A stretch of DNA of 64,000 bases from Nitrospirota bacterium (GTDB taxonomy: Bacteria > Nitrospirota > Thermodesulfovibrionia > Thermodesulfovibrionales > Dissulfurispiraceae). The stretch is taken from positions 33,040 to 97,039 of the forward strand of contig JADFXU010000006.1 of the NCBI GenBank assembly GCA_015233365.1, read 5' to 3'. The position numbers were made by a program, and so were the translations under genes. Numbering within the stretch: the first letter of the stretch is position 1; every line of letters starts with the position of its first letter. Under the pieces are notes generated by a model, which did no database searches, was not told the origin of the DNA, and saw only the letters and a list, made by a program, of their open reading frames with translations. Below are positions 18,140-27,588 of the stretch, one piece after another.

Positions 18140-20236
18140 TTACTGGTTTTGCTCCTCTTTCATCTTCTGTCGCTCCGCTATGATCTTTTGCGTAATATGA
18201 GAAGGCACTTCCTCGTAATTGGAGAATTCCATCGAATACAGACCCCTTCCAGACGTGATGCTCTGAAGCTGGTTTGCATATGTCAGCATCTCCGCCATCG
18301 GGACAAGGGCGTTGATCTTCTGGTTTCCGCCTGCCTGCGGCTCGACCCCCTGGATCTTGCCGCGACGAGTGTTCAGATCTCCTATAACAGCACCCAAAGT
18401 ATCGTCAGGAACAGTAACTTCAACTTGCATAATGGGCTCGAGCAAGACAGCTTTCGCATCCTGCACCACCTTTTTCAGCGCCATCGAGCCCGCTATTTTG
18501 AAGGCCATTTCAGAGGAATCGACGGAATGGTAGGTGCCGTCATAAAGAGTGACCTTGACATCCACCATCGGATATCCGGCTATAACGCCATCCCGCATAG
18601 CCTCGACAATTCCCTTCTCGACTGCCGGTCTGTATTGCTGAGGGATGACACCGCCCACTATCCTGTCGACAAACTGGTATCCTCCCCCCCTGGACAGCGG
18701 TTCCATTTCAATCCAGCAGTCCCCGTACTGTCCGCGTCCTCCGGATTGTTTCTTATACCTGCCCTGACCTTTTGCAAAGGCCCTTATAGTCTCCCTGTAA
18801 GGTATCTTCGGCGTCTTCATCACCACTTCCACGCCGAACTTTCTCTTCAGCTTTTCGAGAGATACTTCAAGATGTACCTGACCCATTCCTGAAAGAATCA
18901 TTTCTTTGGATTCTTCATCGCGACTGAACCGAAGCGTGGGGTCCTCTTCAAGGATCCTGTTCAAACCTATGCTGATCTTATCTTCATCACCCTTGTTTTT
19001 AGAGGCCATTGCATATGAAATAAGAGGCTCTGCGAACTTCACCCTCTCAAGCAGTATGGCATGGTGTTCCTCGCATAACGTATCTCCCACATTGGTGTCT
19101 TTCAATTTTACCACTGCGGCGATTTCACCGGGCCCTGCAGCCGGAGTGGGAACATGCTTCTTGCCCTGCAGATAGAAAACCTGGCCTATCCTCTCTTTCG
19201 TGCCGGACTGAGCGTTCAGTACCGTTGAGTCGGCCCTCAAGATGCCGGAATACACCCTGAAAACAGACATCTTTCCTGCAAAGGGATCAGCAACCGTCTT
19301 GAAAACGTATGCGGTAAGCGGGTCGGTTTCAACAGGTTTCCTTTCCACCTCTTTGCCGTCCTTCGGATTCTTTCCCCTGACAGGCGAGATCCTGCTCATA
19401 TCCTCCGGAGAGGGCAGGCAGAGCAGCATCGCGTCGAGGATTTGGCTTACTCCGATACCCAGTGTCGCGGAGCCGCATATTACAGGTATAAACCTTCTGG
19501 TCAGCGAGCCTTCACGAACACCTTTCATGATTTCCTCGTTGCTAAGCTCTGTTCCTTCAAGGTATTTTTCGAGCAGAGCGTCATCTGACTCAGCGACCTT
19601 CTCTACAAGCTTCTTCTTGTAGTCGTTAGCACTCGCCTGCAGGGAAGACGGTATGTCCGTTTCCTCAATCTTGCCGTTTTCAGCGACATAGGCCTTCATC
19701 GTGATGAGATCAACGATTCCCTTGAAGCCCTCGCCCTCCCCTATGGGGATATAGAGGGGAACAGCCTCTGCTTCAAAAGACTTTTCAAGATCGCCGAGGG
19801 CCATTTGAAAATTTGCAGCTTCCTTATCCAGCTTATTGATGAAGACAACCCGCGGAACCTCGAACTCGCAGGCGTACTTCCAGATTTTTTCGGTTTCCGC
19901 TTTTACTCCTGAAATGGCGCTGACAATCACGACAGCACCATCGGAGATCCTGAGGCTGCCCCTTGTATCTTCTATGAAATTTATGAATCCCGGCGTATCT
20001 ATAAGGTTGATTCGCGTGTTCTTCCAGTCGCAGTATGCAACTGCCGATACCACGCTTATTTTCCTCGAAATCTCTTCCGGTTCGCAGTCGGTTGTTGTAT
20101 TTCCGGCCTCTACGCTTCCCATCCTGTCTATGGCCCCGGCATTAAACAGAATGGCCTCGGTCAAAGAGGTCTTGCCGGCACCGCTGTGAGCGATAATTGC
20201 CACATTCCTTATTTGTCCAGCGCTCAATTTCGACAT
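18140..20236 (-). CDS. Elongation factor G-like protein (EF-G2 type)
   Basis: 698 residues with the full EF-G domain order (G domain, II, III, IV, V). G1 is AHSGAGKTSLTEA, G3 is DTPGFINF and G4 is NKLD. The switch I region lacks the usual RGITI sequence (SRKISV instead), and G3 has Phe where canonical EF-G has the catalytic His. These changes are typical of the paralogous EF-G-like subfamily, whose members may have low or altered GTPase use and a poorly known ribosomal role. It is three bases from rseC and argH, in one run. Confidence 0.88.
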   Translation of the reverse strand: MSKLSAGQIRNVAIIAHSGAGKTSLTEAILFNAGAIDRMGSVEAGNTTTDCEPEEISRKISVVSAVAYCDWKNTRINLIDTPGFINFIEDTRGSLRISDGAVVIVSAISGVKAETEKIWKYACEFEVPRVVFINKLDKEAANFQMALGDLEKSFEAEAVPLYIPIGEGEGFKGIVDLITMKAYVAENGKIEETDIPSSLQASANDYKKKLVEKVAESDDALLEKYLEGTELSNEEIMKGVREGSLTRRFIPVICGSATLGIGVSQILDAMLLCLPSPEDMSRISPVRGKNPKDGKEVERKPVETDPLTAYVFKTVADPFAGKMSVFRVYSGILRADSTVLNAQSGTKERIGQVFYLQGKKHVPTPAAGPGEIAAVVKLKDTNVGDTLCEEHHAILLERVKFAEPLISYAMASKNKGDEDKISIGLNRILEEDPTLRFSRDEESKEMILSGMGQVHLEVSLEKLKRKFGVEVVMKTPKIPYRETIRAFAKGQGRYKKQSGGRGQYGDCWIEMEPLSRGGGYQFVDRIVGGVIPQQYRPAVEKGIVEAMRDGVIAGYPMVDVKVTLYDGTYHSVDSSEMAFKIAGSMALKKVVQDAKAVLLEPIMQVEVTVPDDTLGAVIGDLNTRRGKIQGVEPQAGGNQKINALVPMAEMLTYANQLQSITSGRGLYSMEFSNYEEVPSHITQKIIAERQKMKEEQNQ

Positions 20237-20238
20237 AA

Positions 20239-20676
20239 CTACCCCCTGTTTATGATTTCTTCTATTATTGGCATGTATTCTTTTCTTGGCTCAAATACTT
20301 TCGACCATAATTTCAGGACCAAAAAGGTGAAGGCAAAAAGACCGAATCCGGCAGCGGCAGATAAAAGTTCAGGGTCAGCAGCAGGAAAAAACGGTTTCAG
20401 ATATTCCTTTCCAAGCATGGCCCCCAAAAGAAGCATTAAAGAAGGAATGCCATATACGATTATGGTGCCTTTCAGGTAGGTCGACTCCCTGAAAACAACC
20501 TTAACGGTATCGCCGACCCGGGCATCGACTTTATTGAAAGCCTCCATAATAGCCTCGCCGACCCCAAATGTCTCGCAAAGAGAGCTGCCGGAGCATGAGT
20601 CGCATGTACCCTTCTTACGAACTATAATCAAAGCCTTTATACCATTGATTTCCTTTACAACACCAATTTCTTCCAT
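20239..20676 (-). CDS. RseC/MucC-family membrane protein
   Basis: 145 residues. The N-terminal beta domain has the cysteine motif CDSCSGSSLC (CxxC plus a further Cys), as in RseC. Two membrane helices lie at about 70-92 and 105-125. RseC-family proteins act in SoxR reduction together with Rnf complexes or in sigma-E regulation; neither partner is present here. It is first in the run and three bases ahead of the EF-G-like gene. Mapping to a role is by family only. Confidence 0.85.
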   Translation of the reverse strand: MEEIGVVKEINGIKALIIVRKKGTCDSCSGSSLCETFGVGEAIMEAFNKVDARVGDTVKVVFRESTYLKGTIIVYGIPSLMLLLGAMLGKEYLKPFFPAADPELLSAAAGFGLFAFTFLVLKLWSKVFEPRKEYMPIIEEIINRG

Positions 20677-20730
20677 GTCTATTTATCCTACATGCGTGGA
20701 ACGTCGAGCGTCAAGCATCCAAAGACAGTG

Positions 20731-20895
20731 GTAGTGTCTCAGTTTGTTTTTACTCTGTATCACCTGAGTTCCGGTAGTGGGAAGGCGGAAGCCGCCCACA
20801 CTTCGAGAAATGGAGGTATAGGCAATATTCAGTATATACAAGTAGCTGGAATCCAAGGCTAATTGATACAGAGTAAAAACAAACTGAGACACTAC
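20731..20895. mobile_element. MITE-like element with 32-bp perfect terminal inverted repeats
   Basis: Arms 20731-20762 and 20864-20895 are exact reverse complements (terminus GTAGTGTCTCAG), with 101 bp between them and no gene. AGACAGT is present at both sides (20723-20729 and 20898-20904), separated from the arms by one or two bases, and may be the remains of a target duplication. The element lies between the rseC start and a small secreted-protein gene. It looks like a non-autonomous transposon of an unidentified parent insertion sequence, because no transposase is present here. Confidence 0.75.
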
Positions 20896-20992
20896 CGAGA
20901 CAGTAAAGCGTTATGCGTAATGTGCGGATTATACTTTACGGATTTAGGCTTGCCGCTTGACGCTCTATGCAAAAAAGGTGTATGTATAAAAT

Positions 20993-21328
20993 ATGAAGTA
21001 TGGAATGCTCTTGTTACTGGGTCTGCTTCTGACGGTTCTCACCGTCTCGGCCGGCTACGCCGGAGAAAATAAAGAGGCTGATTATGCAGGCAACGGCGAC
21101 GTGCGGGAATACGGACCTCAGCCGCCCTTAACAAATGTGCCTTCACCGCCGCCCCCTCTCCCCCCTCAGCCACAGGAGCATCGCGGCGTCGTAAATCCGC
21201 GGACAGGCGAGTACCTTACCCCGTCAGGAGAGGGGTTGAGAAATCCGCGGACAGGCGACTTTTATTTACCGTCCTCAAACGGGTATTATAATCCAAGAAC
21301 GGGCGAGTTCGTGCCCAGGAAGCCGTAA
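20993..21328 (+). CDS. Small secreted protein with three NPRTGE repeats
   Basis: 111 residues with a signal peptide to about residue 23 (hydrophobic LLLLGLLLTVLTV, then AGYAGE). A Pro-rich linker follows, then three copies of a unit built on NPRTGE(Y/F), spaced about 16 residues apart with Tyr/Phe and Pro between them. The family is not recognised. The pattern suggests a secreted or envelope repeat protein. The next gene begins 14 bases downstream, so they are probably co-transcribed. TTGACG and TATGTA elements lie about 36 and 12 bases upstream. Confidence 0.7.
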   Translation: MKYGMLLLLGLLLTVLTVSAGYAGENKEADYAGNGDVREYGPQPPLTNVPSPPPPLPPQPQEHRGVVNPRTGEYLTPSGEGLRNPRTGDFYLPSSNGYYNPRTGEFVPRKP

Positions 21329-21342
21329 AACGGGGTAACAGC

Positions 21343-21849
21343 ATGAATATTTTGCTCATCGGGTTAAGTCACTGCTACCAGCTTGAAGGGTGCGCTTTGG
21401 AGTGGAAGAAATTCGAAACTTATTTGGAGGACCTTTGTCTGAGAGAGCGTCCCGATATTATCGCCGAAGAGCTTAATGAAGAGGTGATCAGGAAGTGGAA
21501 TGCATATGACTCCGTTGCACGCAAAACAGCAATCAGCATGAGAATCGACCATCTTTTTTGCGATCCCGACCTGGATCAAAGAAGAGCACTGGGCATTAAA
21601 TGTCGCAGGGGGATTGCCCACGAATTAGGCTATGGCAGCGTTCTGACGGGAAAACAGTGTTTTGAGGTCAACGAGATCGAGAAAACACACTGGGAAAAAC
21701 GCGAGAGGTTCTGGCTGGACAGACTGATCGGCAGATTTTTTGAAAAATGTGTCTTTCTTCTTGGAGCGAACCACGTTTCCCGCTTCAGCGTCTTGCTCAC
21801 TGAAAATGGGATTCAGCCGATGGTAATTGAAAAGGATTGGAGGCCATAG
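21343..21849 (+). CDS. Hypothetical protein, 168 residues, possibly TraB/GumN-like
   Basis: ATG 21343 follows GGGGTAACAGC. The N-terminus contains LIGLSH, a Glu at about 21, and RPDIIAEELNEE; the C-terminal half has FLLGANHVSRF. Paired GxxH/GANH motifs and a Glu-rich helix resemble TraB/GumN or EreA-like metal-dependent hydrolase folds, but I cannot assign it with confidence. No membrane helix is obvious. It probably shares a transcript with the preceding repeat protein. GGCC-GGCC bases and a T-run follow the stop, a possible weak terminator. Confidence 0.6.
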   Translation: MNILLIGLSHCYQLEGCALEWKKFETYLEDLCLRERPDIIAEELNEEVIRKWNAYDSVARKTAISMRIDHLFCDPDLDQRRALGIKCRRGIAHELGYGSVLTGKQCFEVNEIEKTHWEKRERFWLDRLIGRFFEKCVFLLGANHVSRFSVLLTENGIQPMVIEKDWRP

Positions 21850-21911
21850 AAGCCTTTTTTTAACACTGGTGCAGTAGCGGTTTATCTGCAACAAAATCAG
21901 AATGTCGCCTA

Positions 21912-22919
21912 TCAGTAATTGTCAGCGGATGTTAACTTCTGCCTGAAAACCTCTACTTTGGAGCAAGATGATAGCTGAGTGCTGTGCAGCATGCAAGGGT
22001 ATTCGCGGGTGAAGAGTCCGGTGCTCAGATATTTGTCTCCCCTGTCAGGCAATATCACAACCACCTTTTTCCCTTTTCCAAGCCTCCCGGCAATCTTCAT
22101 CGCAGCCCACATGGCAGCTCCGGATGAGGTCCCGGCAAGGATGCCTTCCTTTAAGGCAAGTTCCCTTGCGGTCTCTTCTGCATCTCTGTCAGTGACAGGA
22201 ATGACCTCATCATATATTTTTGTATTCAGGATGCCGGAGAAAAACCCTGCGCCGATACCGGCAATAGCATGCTTCCCCGGGGTCCCCCCTGAAAGGAGAG
22301 GTGAGCCCGCAGGCTCAACAGCAACTATCAAAATATCGGGTTTCTGTTCTTTGAATACCTCTCCCGCCCCCGTTATAGTACCGCCTGTTCCGACTCCGGC
22401 AATAAAGGCGTCAGGGACCCCGCCAAGATCACGCATTATCTCGACTGCCGTTGTTTTCCTGTGGGCCTCCGGGTTGGCGCTGTTTTCAAACTGCAAAGGC
22501 ATAAAGAAGTCAGGATTATCTTTGCGTATCTTCTCTGCCCTCTCCCACGCGCCCAGCATGCCCTGCTCTCCGGGTGTTGCAACAAGTTCGGCGCCGTATG
22601 CCTGAAACGTCAGTTTCCTTTCAAGGGACATTGCTTCCGACATGGTGAGTATAAGACGGTACCCTTTTACGGCTGCAACCAGGGCGAGTCCGATACCGGT
22701 GTTGCCGCTTGTCGGTTCGATGATGGTCCCGCCGGGCTTTAATGTCCCTTCTCTTTCAGCCGCCTCGATCATGGAGAGCGCGACCCTGTCTTTCACGGAG
22801 CCGCCGGGATTGAGGCCTTCGAGCTTCGCCCATACTTCAGAGCTGCTGTATCCAGCCATCCCGGCAATTCGAACAAGCGGCGTATTGCCTATAAAGCTCA
22901 AAATATTTCTACAGGCCAT
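21912..22919 (-). CDS. cysK: Cysteine synthase (O-acetylserine sulfhydrylase family)
   Basis: 335 residues, fold type II PLP enzyme. NPGGSVKDR contains the PLP lysine, PTSGNTGIGLA is the substrate loop, and GVGTGGTITGAG holds the phosphate. It makes cysteine from O-acetylserine and sulfide, or from O-phosphoserine or a thiocarboxylated carrier in CysM-like cases. About 30 residues beyond the usual end include an LSSC cysteine. It is the last gene of the amino-acid run; the CysK/CysM split cannot be resolved by eye. Confidence 0.93.
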   Translation of the reverse strand: MACRNILSFIGNTPLVRIAGMAGYSSSEVWAKLEGLNPGGSVKDRVALSMIEAAEREGTLKPGGTIIEPTSGNTGIGLALVAAVKGYRLILTMSEAMSLERKLTFQAYGAELVATPGEQGMLGAWERAEKIRKDNPDFFMPLQFENSANPEAHRKTTAVEIMRDLGGVPDAFIAGVGTGGTITGAGEVFKEQKPDILIVAVEPAGSPLLSGGTPGKHAIAGIGAGFFSGILNTKIYDEVIPVTDRDAEETARELALKEGILAGTSSGAAMWAAMKIAGRLGKGKKVVVILPDRGDKYLSTGLFTREYPCMLHSTQLSSCSKVEVFRQKLTSADNY

Positions 22920-23003
22920 TCTTATTCTCCCCGGGATTGTTATTCATTATATTATGTTGACCCTGAAGTTACATTCCCATTGGGCAACAAGCCGTAGAAT
23001 TCC

Positions 23004-24572
23004 CTATTCTTTTTCTTTGAGCAATTTATAGTCTATGCTGTCTACAAGGGCCTGCCATGACGCCTCGATGATGTTTTCGGAAACCCCGACCGTTCCCCAC
23101 CTGTGCACTTCATCACCGGACTCGACCAGGACCCGTACCCGCGCAGAGGTGCCCTTTCCTGCCGTCAGGACACGGACCTTGTAATCGTGCAGCTTGACCG
23201 ATTTCAGCTCGGGGTAGAATTTCTCGAGCGCTTTCCTGAGGGCGCTGTCCAGGGCATTAACCGGACCGTTGCCGGTCGCCGCCGTATGCTCTATGTTCTT
23301 GCCCACTTTCAACATGATGGTCGCCTCGCTCAGTGGCAGTTCATTTTCCTTTCTCTTCTCATCGATGACCCTGAATCCGATAAGATCAAAAAATCTCCGG
23401 TGCAGCCCGAGCGCTTTCTTCAGCAGCAGTTCAAAGGACGCATCAGCCCCCTCAAACTGGAAGCCCTGATGCTCCATGTCCTTGAGAGAATCCAGTATGC
23501 CCTGCACTTCAGGCGAATTCGCCTCCAGATGAATGTTCAACTCTTCAGCCTTCCTGAGAATATTGCTCCTGCCGGCAAGGTCCGACATGAGTATCCTTTG
23601 CGAATTGCCCACCATTTCAGGCCTGATATGCTCGTAGGTTTCAGGCTTCCTTCGCACAGCGCTCACATGAATCCCGCCTTTATGGGCAAACGCGCTATCG
23701 CCTACAAATGGCTGCCTTTTAAAATGGCGCATGTTCGCTATCTCGTTGACAAACCGCGACACGTCGCGCAATTTCTTCAGTCGGTCGTCGGCAAGGCAGG
23801 CATACCCCAGTTTCAACTGGAGGTTGGGAATTATCGAACAGAGATTGGCATTACCGCACCGTTCGCCCAAACCGTTGATGGTCCCCTGCACCTGCACTGC
23901 TCCGCTTTCAACCGAAATCAAAGAGTTTGCCACTGCGCAATCCGAATCATTATGGGCATGTATGCCTATGGGCGAGTTGATTTTCTTCCCGACCGCCTTC
24001 ACAATCTCCCTTACCTCATCAGGGAGTGTACCGCCGTTCGTATCGCAGAGCACAAGGCGGTCGGCGCCGGCGGCCTGAGCGGCTTCAAGACACTTTACCG
24101 CGAAATCCGGGTTGTCTTTGTAACCGTTGAAGAAGTGCTCCGCATCGAAGAAAACCTTCCCGGCGTGTTTCTTCAGGAAGCTGACTGAATTGTGGATAAT
24201 ATCGAGGTTCTCTTCGAGGGTAATTCTCAGCGCCTCTCTTACGTGAAAATCCCATGTCTTGCCGAAGATAGTAATGACACTCACATTCGCATCGACAAGC
24301 GCTTTCAGGTTCTGATCATCCTCGGCGCTGTGTTTCGGGTTGTGCGTGCTTCCGAACGCAGTAACCACAGAGCGGGCAAGCAGGAGTTTTCTTACCTTTT
24401 TGAAATACTCGACATCCTTCGGATTTGAGCCTGGCCATCCCCCTTCAATATAATGGACGCCTATTTCATCGAGCTTCTCGGTAATCCTGAGCTTATCTTC
24501 CACTGAGAAGGAAATGTCCTCAGCCTGAGATCCGTCCCTGAGAGTCGTGTCATAAATTTCGATCGCGCGCAC
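23004..24572 (-). CDS. cimA: (R)-citramalate synthase (CimA, TIGR00977 type)
   Basis: 522 residues. The N-terminal HMGL-like TIM barrel has [16 protein letters not shown] (DTTLRDG signature), and the C-terminal LeuA allosteric domain is recognisable at about 400-520. It condenses acetyl-CoA with pyruvate to citramalate, a threonine-independent route to isoleucine. It sits nine bases from lysC in the aspartate-family run, which fits co-regulated branched-chain synthesis. A HxH metal site (IHAHND) is present near residue 200. Confidence 0.93.
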   Translation of the reverse strand: MRAIEIYDTTLRDGSQAEDISFSVEDKLRITEKLDEIGVHYIEGGWPGSNPKDVEYFKKVRKLLLARSVVTAFGSTHNPKHSAEDDQNLKALVDANVSVITIFGKTWDFHVREALRITLEENLDIIHNSVSFLKKHAGKVFFDAEHFFNGYKDNPDFAVKCLEAAQAAGADRLVLCDTNGGTLPDEVREIVKAVGKKINSPIGIHAHNDSDCAVANSLISVESGAVQVQGTINGLGERCGNANLCSIIPNLQLKLGYACLADDRLKKLRDVSRFVNEIANMRHFKRQPFVGDSAFAHKGGIHVSAVRRKPETYEHIRPEMVGNSQRILMSDLAGRSNILRKAEELNIHLEANSPEVQGILDSLKDMEHQGFQFEGADASFELLLKKALGLHRRFFDLIGFRVIDEKRKENELPLSEATIMLKVGKNIEHTAATGNGPVNALDSALRKALEKFYPELKSVKLHDYKVRVLTAGKGTSARVRVLVESGDEVHRWGTVGVSENIIEASWQALVDSIDYKLLKEKE

Positions 24573-24580
24573 AGGTCCCC

Positions 24581-25801
24581 CTATCCGGTTTCCGAAAGCT
24601 CGAAGACATCATGCAGCACACGGACAGCCAGTTCAGTGTATTTGAGATTGATAATGCACGAAACTTTTATTTCCGAAGTGCTGATCATTATAATGTTGAT
24701 GCCGTGTTTGGCAAGAGTCTCGAACATCTGCGCCGCAACTCCTGAGTGCGTCCTCATGCCGACTCCCACAATGGAAATCTTTGCGATGTCCTCACTCTGA
24801 GACACCCCCTTGGCTTCCATGTCCCCGGCAATCGCCTCAGTCAGCTTGAGCGCCTCCTTGCTGTCCGTTTTCGGCACTGTGAAAGAGATATCGGCGGATT
24901 TTCCGTCACTGCTCACGTTTTGCACAATCATATCTACCACGATGTTTGCATCCGCAATGCGCTTGAACAGCTTAGCAGCTATACCGGGCTGATCAGGGAC
25001 TCCCATAACAGTTATCTTCGTCTGGTTTTTATCGTATGCGACCCCTGACACCACGACTTTTTCCATGTCCTCGTCCTCCTTGGTCACCAATGTCCCCCTG
25101 TTCTCGTTGAAGCTGGACCTCACAACAACAGGCACCTCGTATTTCATGGCGAATTCGACCGATCTGGTCTGCAGCACCTTTGCGCCGAGGCTTGCCAGTT
25201 CGAGCATCTCTTCAAAAGAAATCTTGTCGAGCTTCCTGGCCTCAGGAACAATGTTGGGATCGGTAGTATAGACGCCGTCGACGTCAGTATAAATCTCGCA
25301 CATGGCGGCATTCAGCGCAGAAGCTATCGCCACTGCAGAAAGATCAGACCCTCCCCGTCCGAGGGTAGTTACTTCCTCATTCTCGGTCACCCCCTGAAAA
25401 CCGGCTATCACCAGAATGTAGCCCTCTGAAAGCGCCTTTTCGGCACGCTGGCATGCGATTTTCTCTATCCTCGCCCTGGTGTGGACTGTATCGGTAATAA
25501 TGCCCATTTGTCTTCCAGTAAACGCCATCGCCTTGTGTCCCAATTCCTCGATGGCGATAGCGGTAAGCGCGCTGGTAATGCGCTCGCCGGATGAAAGGAG
25601 CAGGTCCATTTCACGCTCATTCGGATTCGATGATACTTCGTGCGCAAGGCTTATAAGCTTGTCGGTTTCCCCGGACATTGCTGAGACGACCACCACTACC
25701 TCGTTGCCCTCCTCCGCTGTCCTTACCACACGCTCGGCAACCGCCCTGATCCTGCCGGTATTGGCAACAGACGTGCCGCCGTACTTCTGAACTATGAGCA
25801 T
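24581..25801 (-). CDS. lysC: Aspartate kinase
   Basis: 406 residues with the N-terminal KYGGTSV motif, GRGGSD at the phosphate site and two C-terminal ACT domains (about 265-330 and 340-400). It phosphorylates aspartate and is the entry step to lysine, threonine and methionine. It overlaps the apgM-family gene by one base and is followed by cimA. ACT domains imply feedback control by lysine or threonine. asd is not present in the window. Confidence 0.96.
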   Translation of the reverse strand: MLIVQKYGGTSVANTGRIRAVAERVVRTAEEGNEVVVVVSAMSGETDKLISLAHEVSSNPNEREMDLLLSSGERITSALTAIAIEELGHKAMAFTGRQMGIITDTVHTRARIEKIACQRAEKALSEGYILVIAGFQGVTENEEVTTLGRGGSDLSAVAIASALNAAMCEIYTDVDGVYTTDPNIVPEARKLDKISFEEMLELASLGAKVLQTRSVEFAMKYEVPVVVRSSFNENRGTLVTKEDEDMEKVVVSGVAYDKNQTKITVMGVPDQPGIAAKLFKRIADANIVVDMIVQNVSSDGKSADISFTVPKTDSKEALKLTEAIAGDMEAKGVSQSEDIAKISIVGVGMRTHSGVAAQMFETLAKHGINIIMISTSEIKVSCIINLKYTELAVRVLHDVFELSETG

Positions 25802-27021
25802 CAGTCCGTGACCTCCTTAATGAAGTAATCCATCAGCCGGTGACCTTCTTCAAAAACCATTTTATCTTTTCTTTCAGCAATAGACTCATTATAAGCGATA
25901 TGGCGGTCCGCTATCTTTCTCCGGCTGTCGTAGATAACGAACGGGACCGGCTCAGCCGTGTGGGTCCTGATTTTGACCGGTGTTGCGTGATCAGGCATAA
26001 GCAGGACTCGATATTCCTGGAAGCGTTCCTCCAGCGCCTTTAAAACAGGGCCTACGACAAGGGCATCAAGATCCTCTATGGCCCGTATCTTGTCTTTGCA
26101 GCTTCCGGCGTGTCCCGCCTCATCGGGGGCTTCTATATGGATATAAACAAAATCAACATTATTCAGGGCGCGCAGGGCGTACTCGGTCTTACCCTGGTAG
26201 TTGGTATCAAGCCAACCTGTTGCGCCCGGCACATCCAGCACTTCAAATCCGGCGTAGATACCCAACCCTTTCGTAAGATCCACAGCAGAGACAAGCGCAC
26301 CGCTGATGCCGTATTTATCTTTATATGTCGGGAGCTGAGGTTTTCTTCCCTGACCCCATAGCCAGATACTGTTCGTGGGCTTCTTGCCGTTTTCCACCCG
26401 TTTCCTGTTTACCGGATGCGCTTCGAGCAGGCCAACCGATCTCATCATCAGATCTCTGAGAACGTCTTCTCCCTTTCCCGCAGGGAGATAACCGGCGATC
26501 TCCTTTTCGAGTATGTCGTGGGGCGGCGTGCATTCAATATCCGCATAGCCCCTTTTCCAGACCATCAGATGCCTGTAGCTGACCCCGGGGTAAAATACTA
26601 TATCCTCCCGGCCCAGATTCTCCTGAATCGTGCCGATAATTTCCCGTGCCTCTGCCGTCGATATGTGTCCGCTGCTGTAATCGTCCATGACAGAGCCCGT
26701 TTTGTCTTCGTTGAACTTCAGCGTTACCAGGTTGCATCGGTAAGCAACGTCGTGAGTGTCGAGCGCCACCCCAATACTTGCGGCTTCAAGAGGAGCTCTC
26801 CCGGTATAGTACCTCTGCGGATCATAACCAAGTATACTAAGATTTGCGACATCAGAACCCGGATGCATGCCTGGAGGGACCGTACGCACGCTCCCGACAG
26901 TCCCCCCGCTGGCCAGCCTGTCCATATTTGGCGTTTCAGCCTTCTTAAGGGGGGTCAGACCGCCAAGTTCTTCAACAGGCCGGTCCGCCATGCCGTCTCC
27001 GATAATAACTATATATTTCAC
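25801..27021 (-). CDS. Alkaline-phosphatase-superfamily, cofactor-independent phosphoglycerate mutase family (ApgM)
   Basis: 406 residues from GTG 27021, which gives the canonical [14 protein letters not shown] start; a TTG at 27045 is in frame but adds a tail unlike the family. It carries the metal-binding blocks of the ApgM type ([31 protein letters not shown]). The family default is 3-/2-phosphoglycerate interconversion. The position between threonine synthase, the carrier pair and lysC, with no thrB present, instead suggests a homoserine kinase-like role, as seen for some ApgM-family proteins (inference). Confidence 0.85.
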   Translation of the reverse strand: MKYIVIIGDGMADRPVEELGGLTPLKKAETPNMDRLASGGTVGSVRTVPPGMHPGSDVANLSILGYDPQRYYTGRAPLEAASIGVALDTHDVAYRCNLVTLKFNEDKTGSVMDDYSSGHISTAEAREIIGTIQENLGREDIVFYPGVSYRHLMVWKRGYADIECTPPHDILEKEIAGYLPAGKGEDVLRDLMMRSVGLLEAHPVNRKRVENGKKPTNSIWLWGQGRKPQLPTYKDKYGISGALVSAVDLTKGLGIYAGFEVLDVPGATGWLDTNYQGKTEYALRALNNVDFVYIHIEAPDEAGHAGSCKDKIRAIEDLDALVVGPVLKALEERFQEYRVLLMPDHATPVKIRTHTAEPVPFVIYDSRRKIADRHIAYNESIAERKDKMVFEEGHRLMDYFIKEVTD

Positions 27022-27022
27022 C

Positions 27023-27259
27023 TTACTGAAGAACGTCTCCTTCAATCAGTTCCACATCAATTCCCTGTTCCTGTAGCGACTTGATCCCCTTGTCAAGGTT
27101 TTCTTCTTCCCCCTCGAGTTCGAGAATCATTTCGCCGACGCTGTCGGTTACGCGCGCCCGCCGTATATTGGGAAGCACGTCATACTTCTTGGCCATTGTG
27201 AATATTACCGGTTCCTTAATAAGATATTGAGGAAATGTCAACTTCACACGCCTCTTCAT
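27023..27259 (-). CDS. NIL-domain small protein
   Basis: 78 residues with a ferredoxin-like beta-alpha-beta NIL fold (FPQYLIKEPVIF, then EEENLDKGIKSL). NIL domains occur next to MetNIQ transporters and in homocysteine-forming NIL-ferredoxin proteins. This one has no Fe-S cysteines and no membrane segment. It is one base from the ThiS-like gene and directly followed by the apgM-family gene. A binding or regulatory role in sulfur amino-acid synthesis is inferred from position only. Confidence 0.8.
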   Translation of the reverse strand: MKRRVKLTFPQYLIKEPVIFTMAKKYDVLPNIRRARVTDSVGEMILELEGEEENLDKGIKSLQEQGIDVELIEGDVLQ

Positions 27260-27260
27260 G

Positions 27261-27542
27261 TTACCCTCCCTTTCCTCCGGCTATTGCCGGAACAATAGAA
27301 ACCTCGTCCCCGTCATTCACAAGCGTCCTTTCAGCCTGTAAAAACCGGATATCCTCTTCGTTGACATAGATATTAACAAATCTTCTCACCTTTCCGCCCT
27401 CGGATATTCTCTCGGCAATGCCCGGGTAGCGCGTCTCAAGATCGTTAATAATGTCTATGACAGCGCCGGCTTTGCCTGCAACCTCCTCTTTCCCCTGCGT
27501 CAACCGCTGGAGAGGCGTAGGGATTCTCACCTTGACAGCCAT
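27261..27542 (-). CDS. ThiS/MoaD-family sulfur carrier with extended C-terminus
   Basis: 93 residues from ATG 27542 (AGGAGG seven bases upstream). It has the ubiquitin-like beta-grasp fold. The end is VPAIAGG, the standard CysO/ThiS-type tail, but with three further residues KGG after the conserved Gly-Gly (89-90). A JAMM protease and an E1-like activator are encoded upstream on the same strand, matching the HcyS-HcyD-HcyF or CysO-Mec+ arrangement. It would carry a C-terminal thiocarboxylate in sulfur amino-acid synthesis. The GG-KGG tail may need trimming. Confidence 0.88.
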   Translation of the reverse strand: MAVKVRIPTPLQRLTQGKEEVAGKAGAVIDIINDLETRYPGIAERISEGGKVRRFVNIYVNEEDIRFLQAERTLVNDGDEVSIVPAIAGGKGG

Positions 27543-27588
27543 TCGAACACCTCCTAAAATCAATCTGTAGGTAATAGGCGCTTATCGC

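Noticed and set aside
21849..21911. Possible terminator after the 168-residue gene
   Set aside because: GGCC and a T-run are present but the stem is only three to four pairs with a poor loop.
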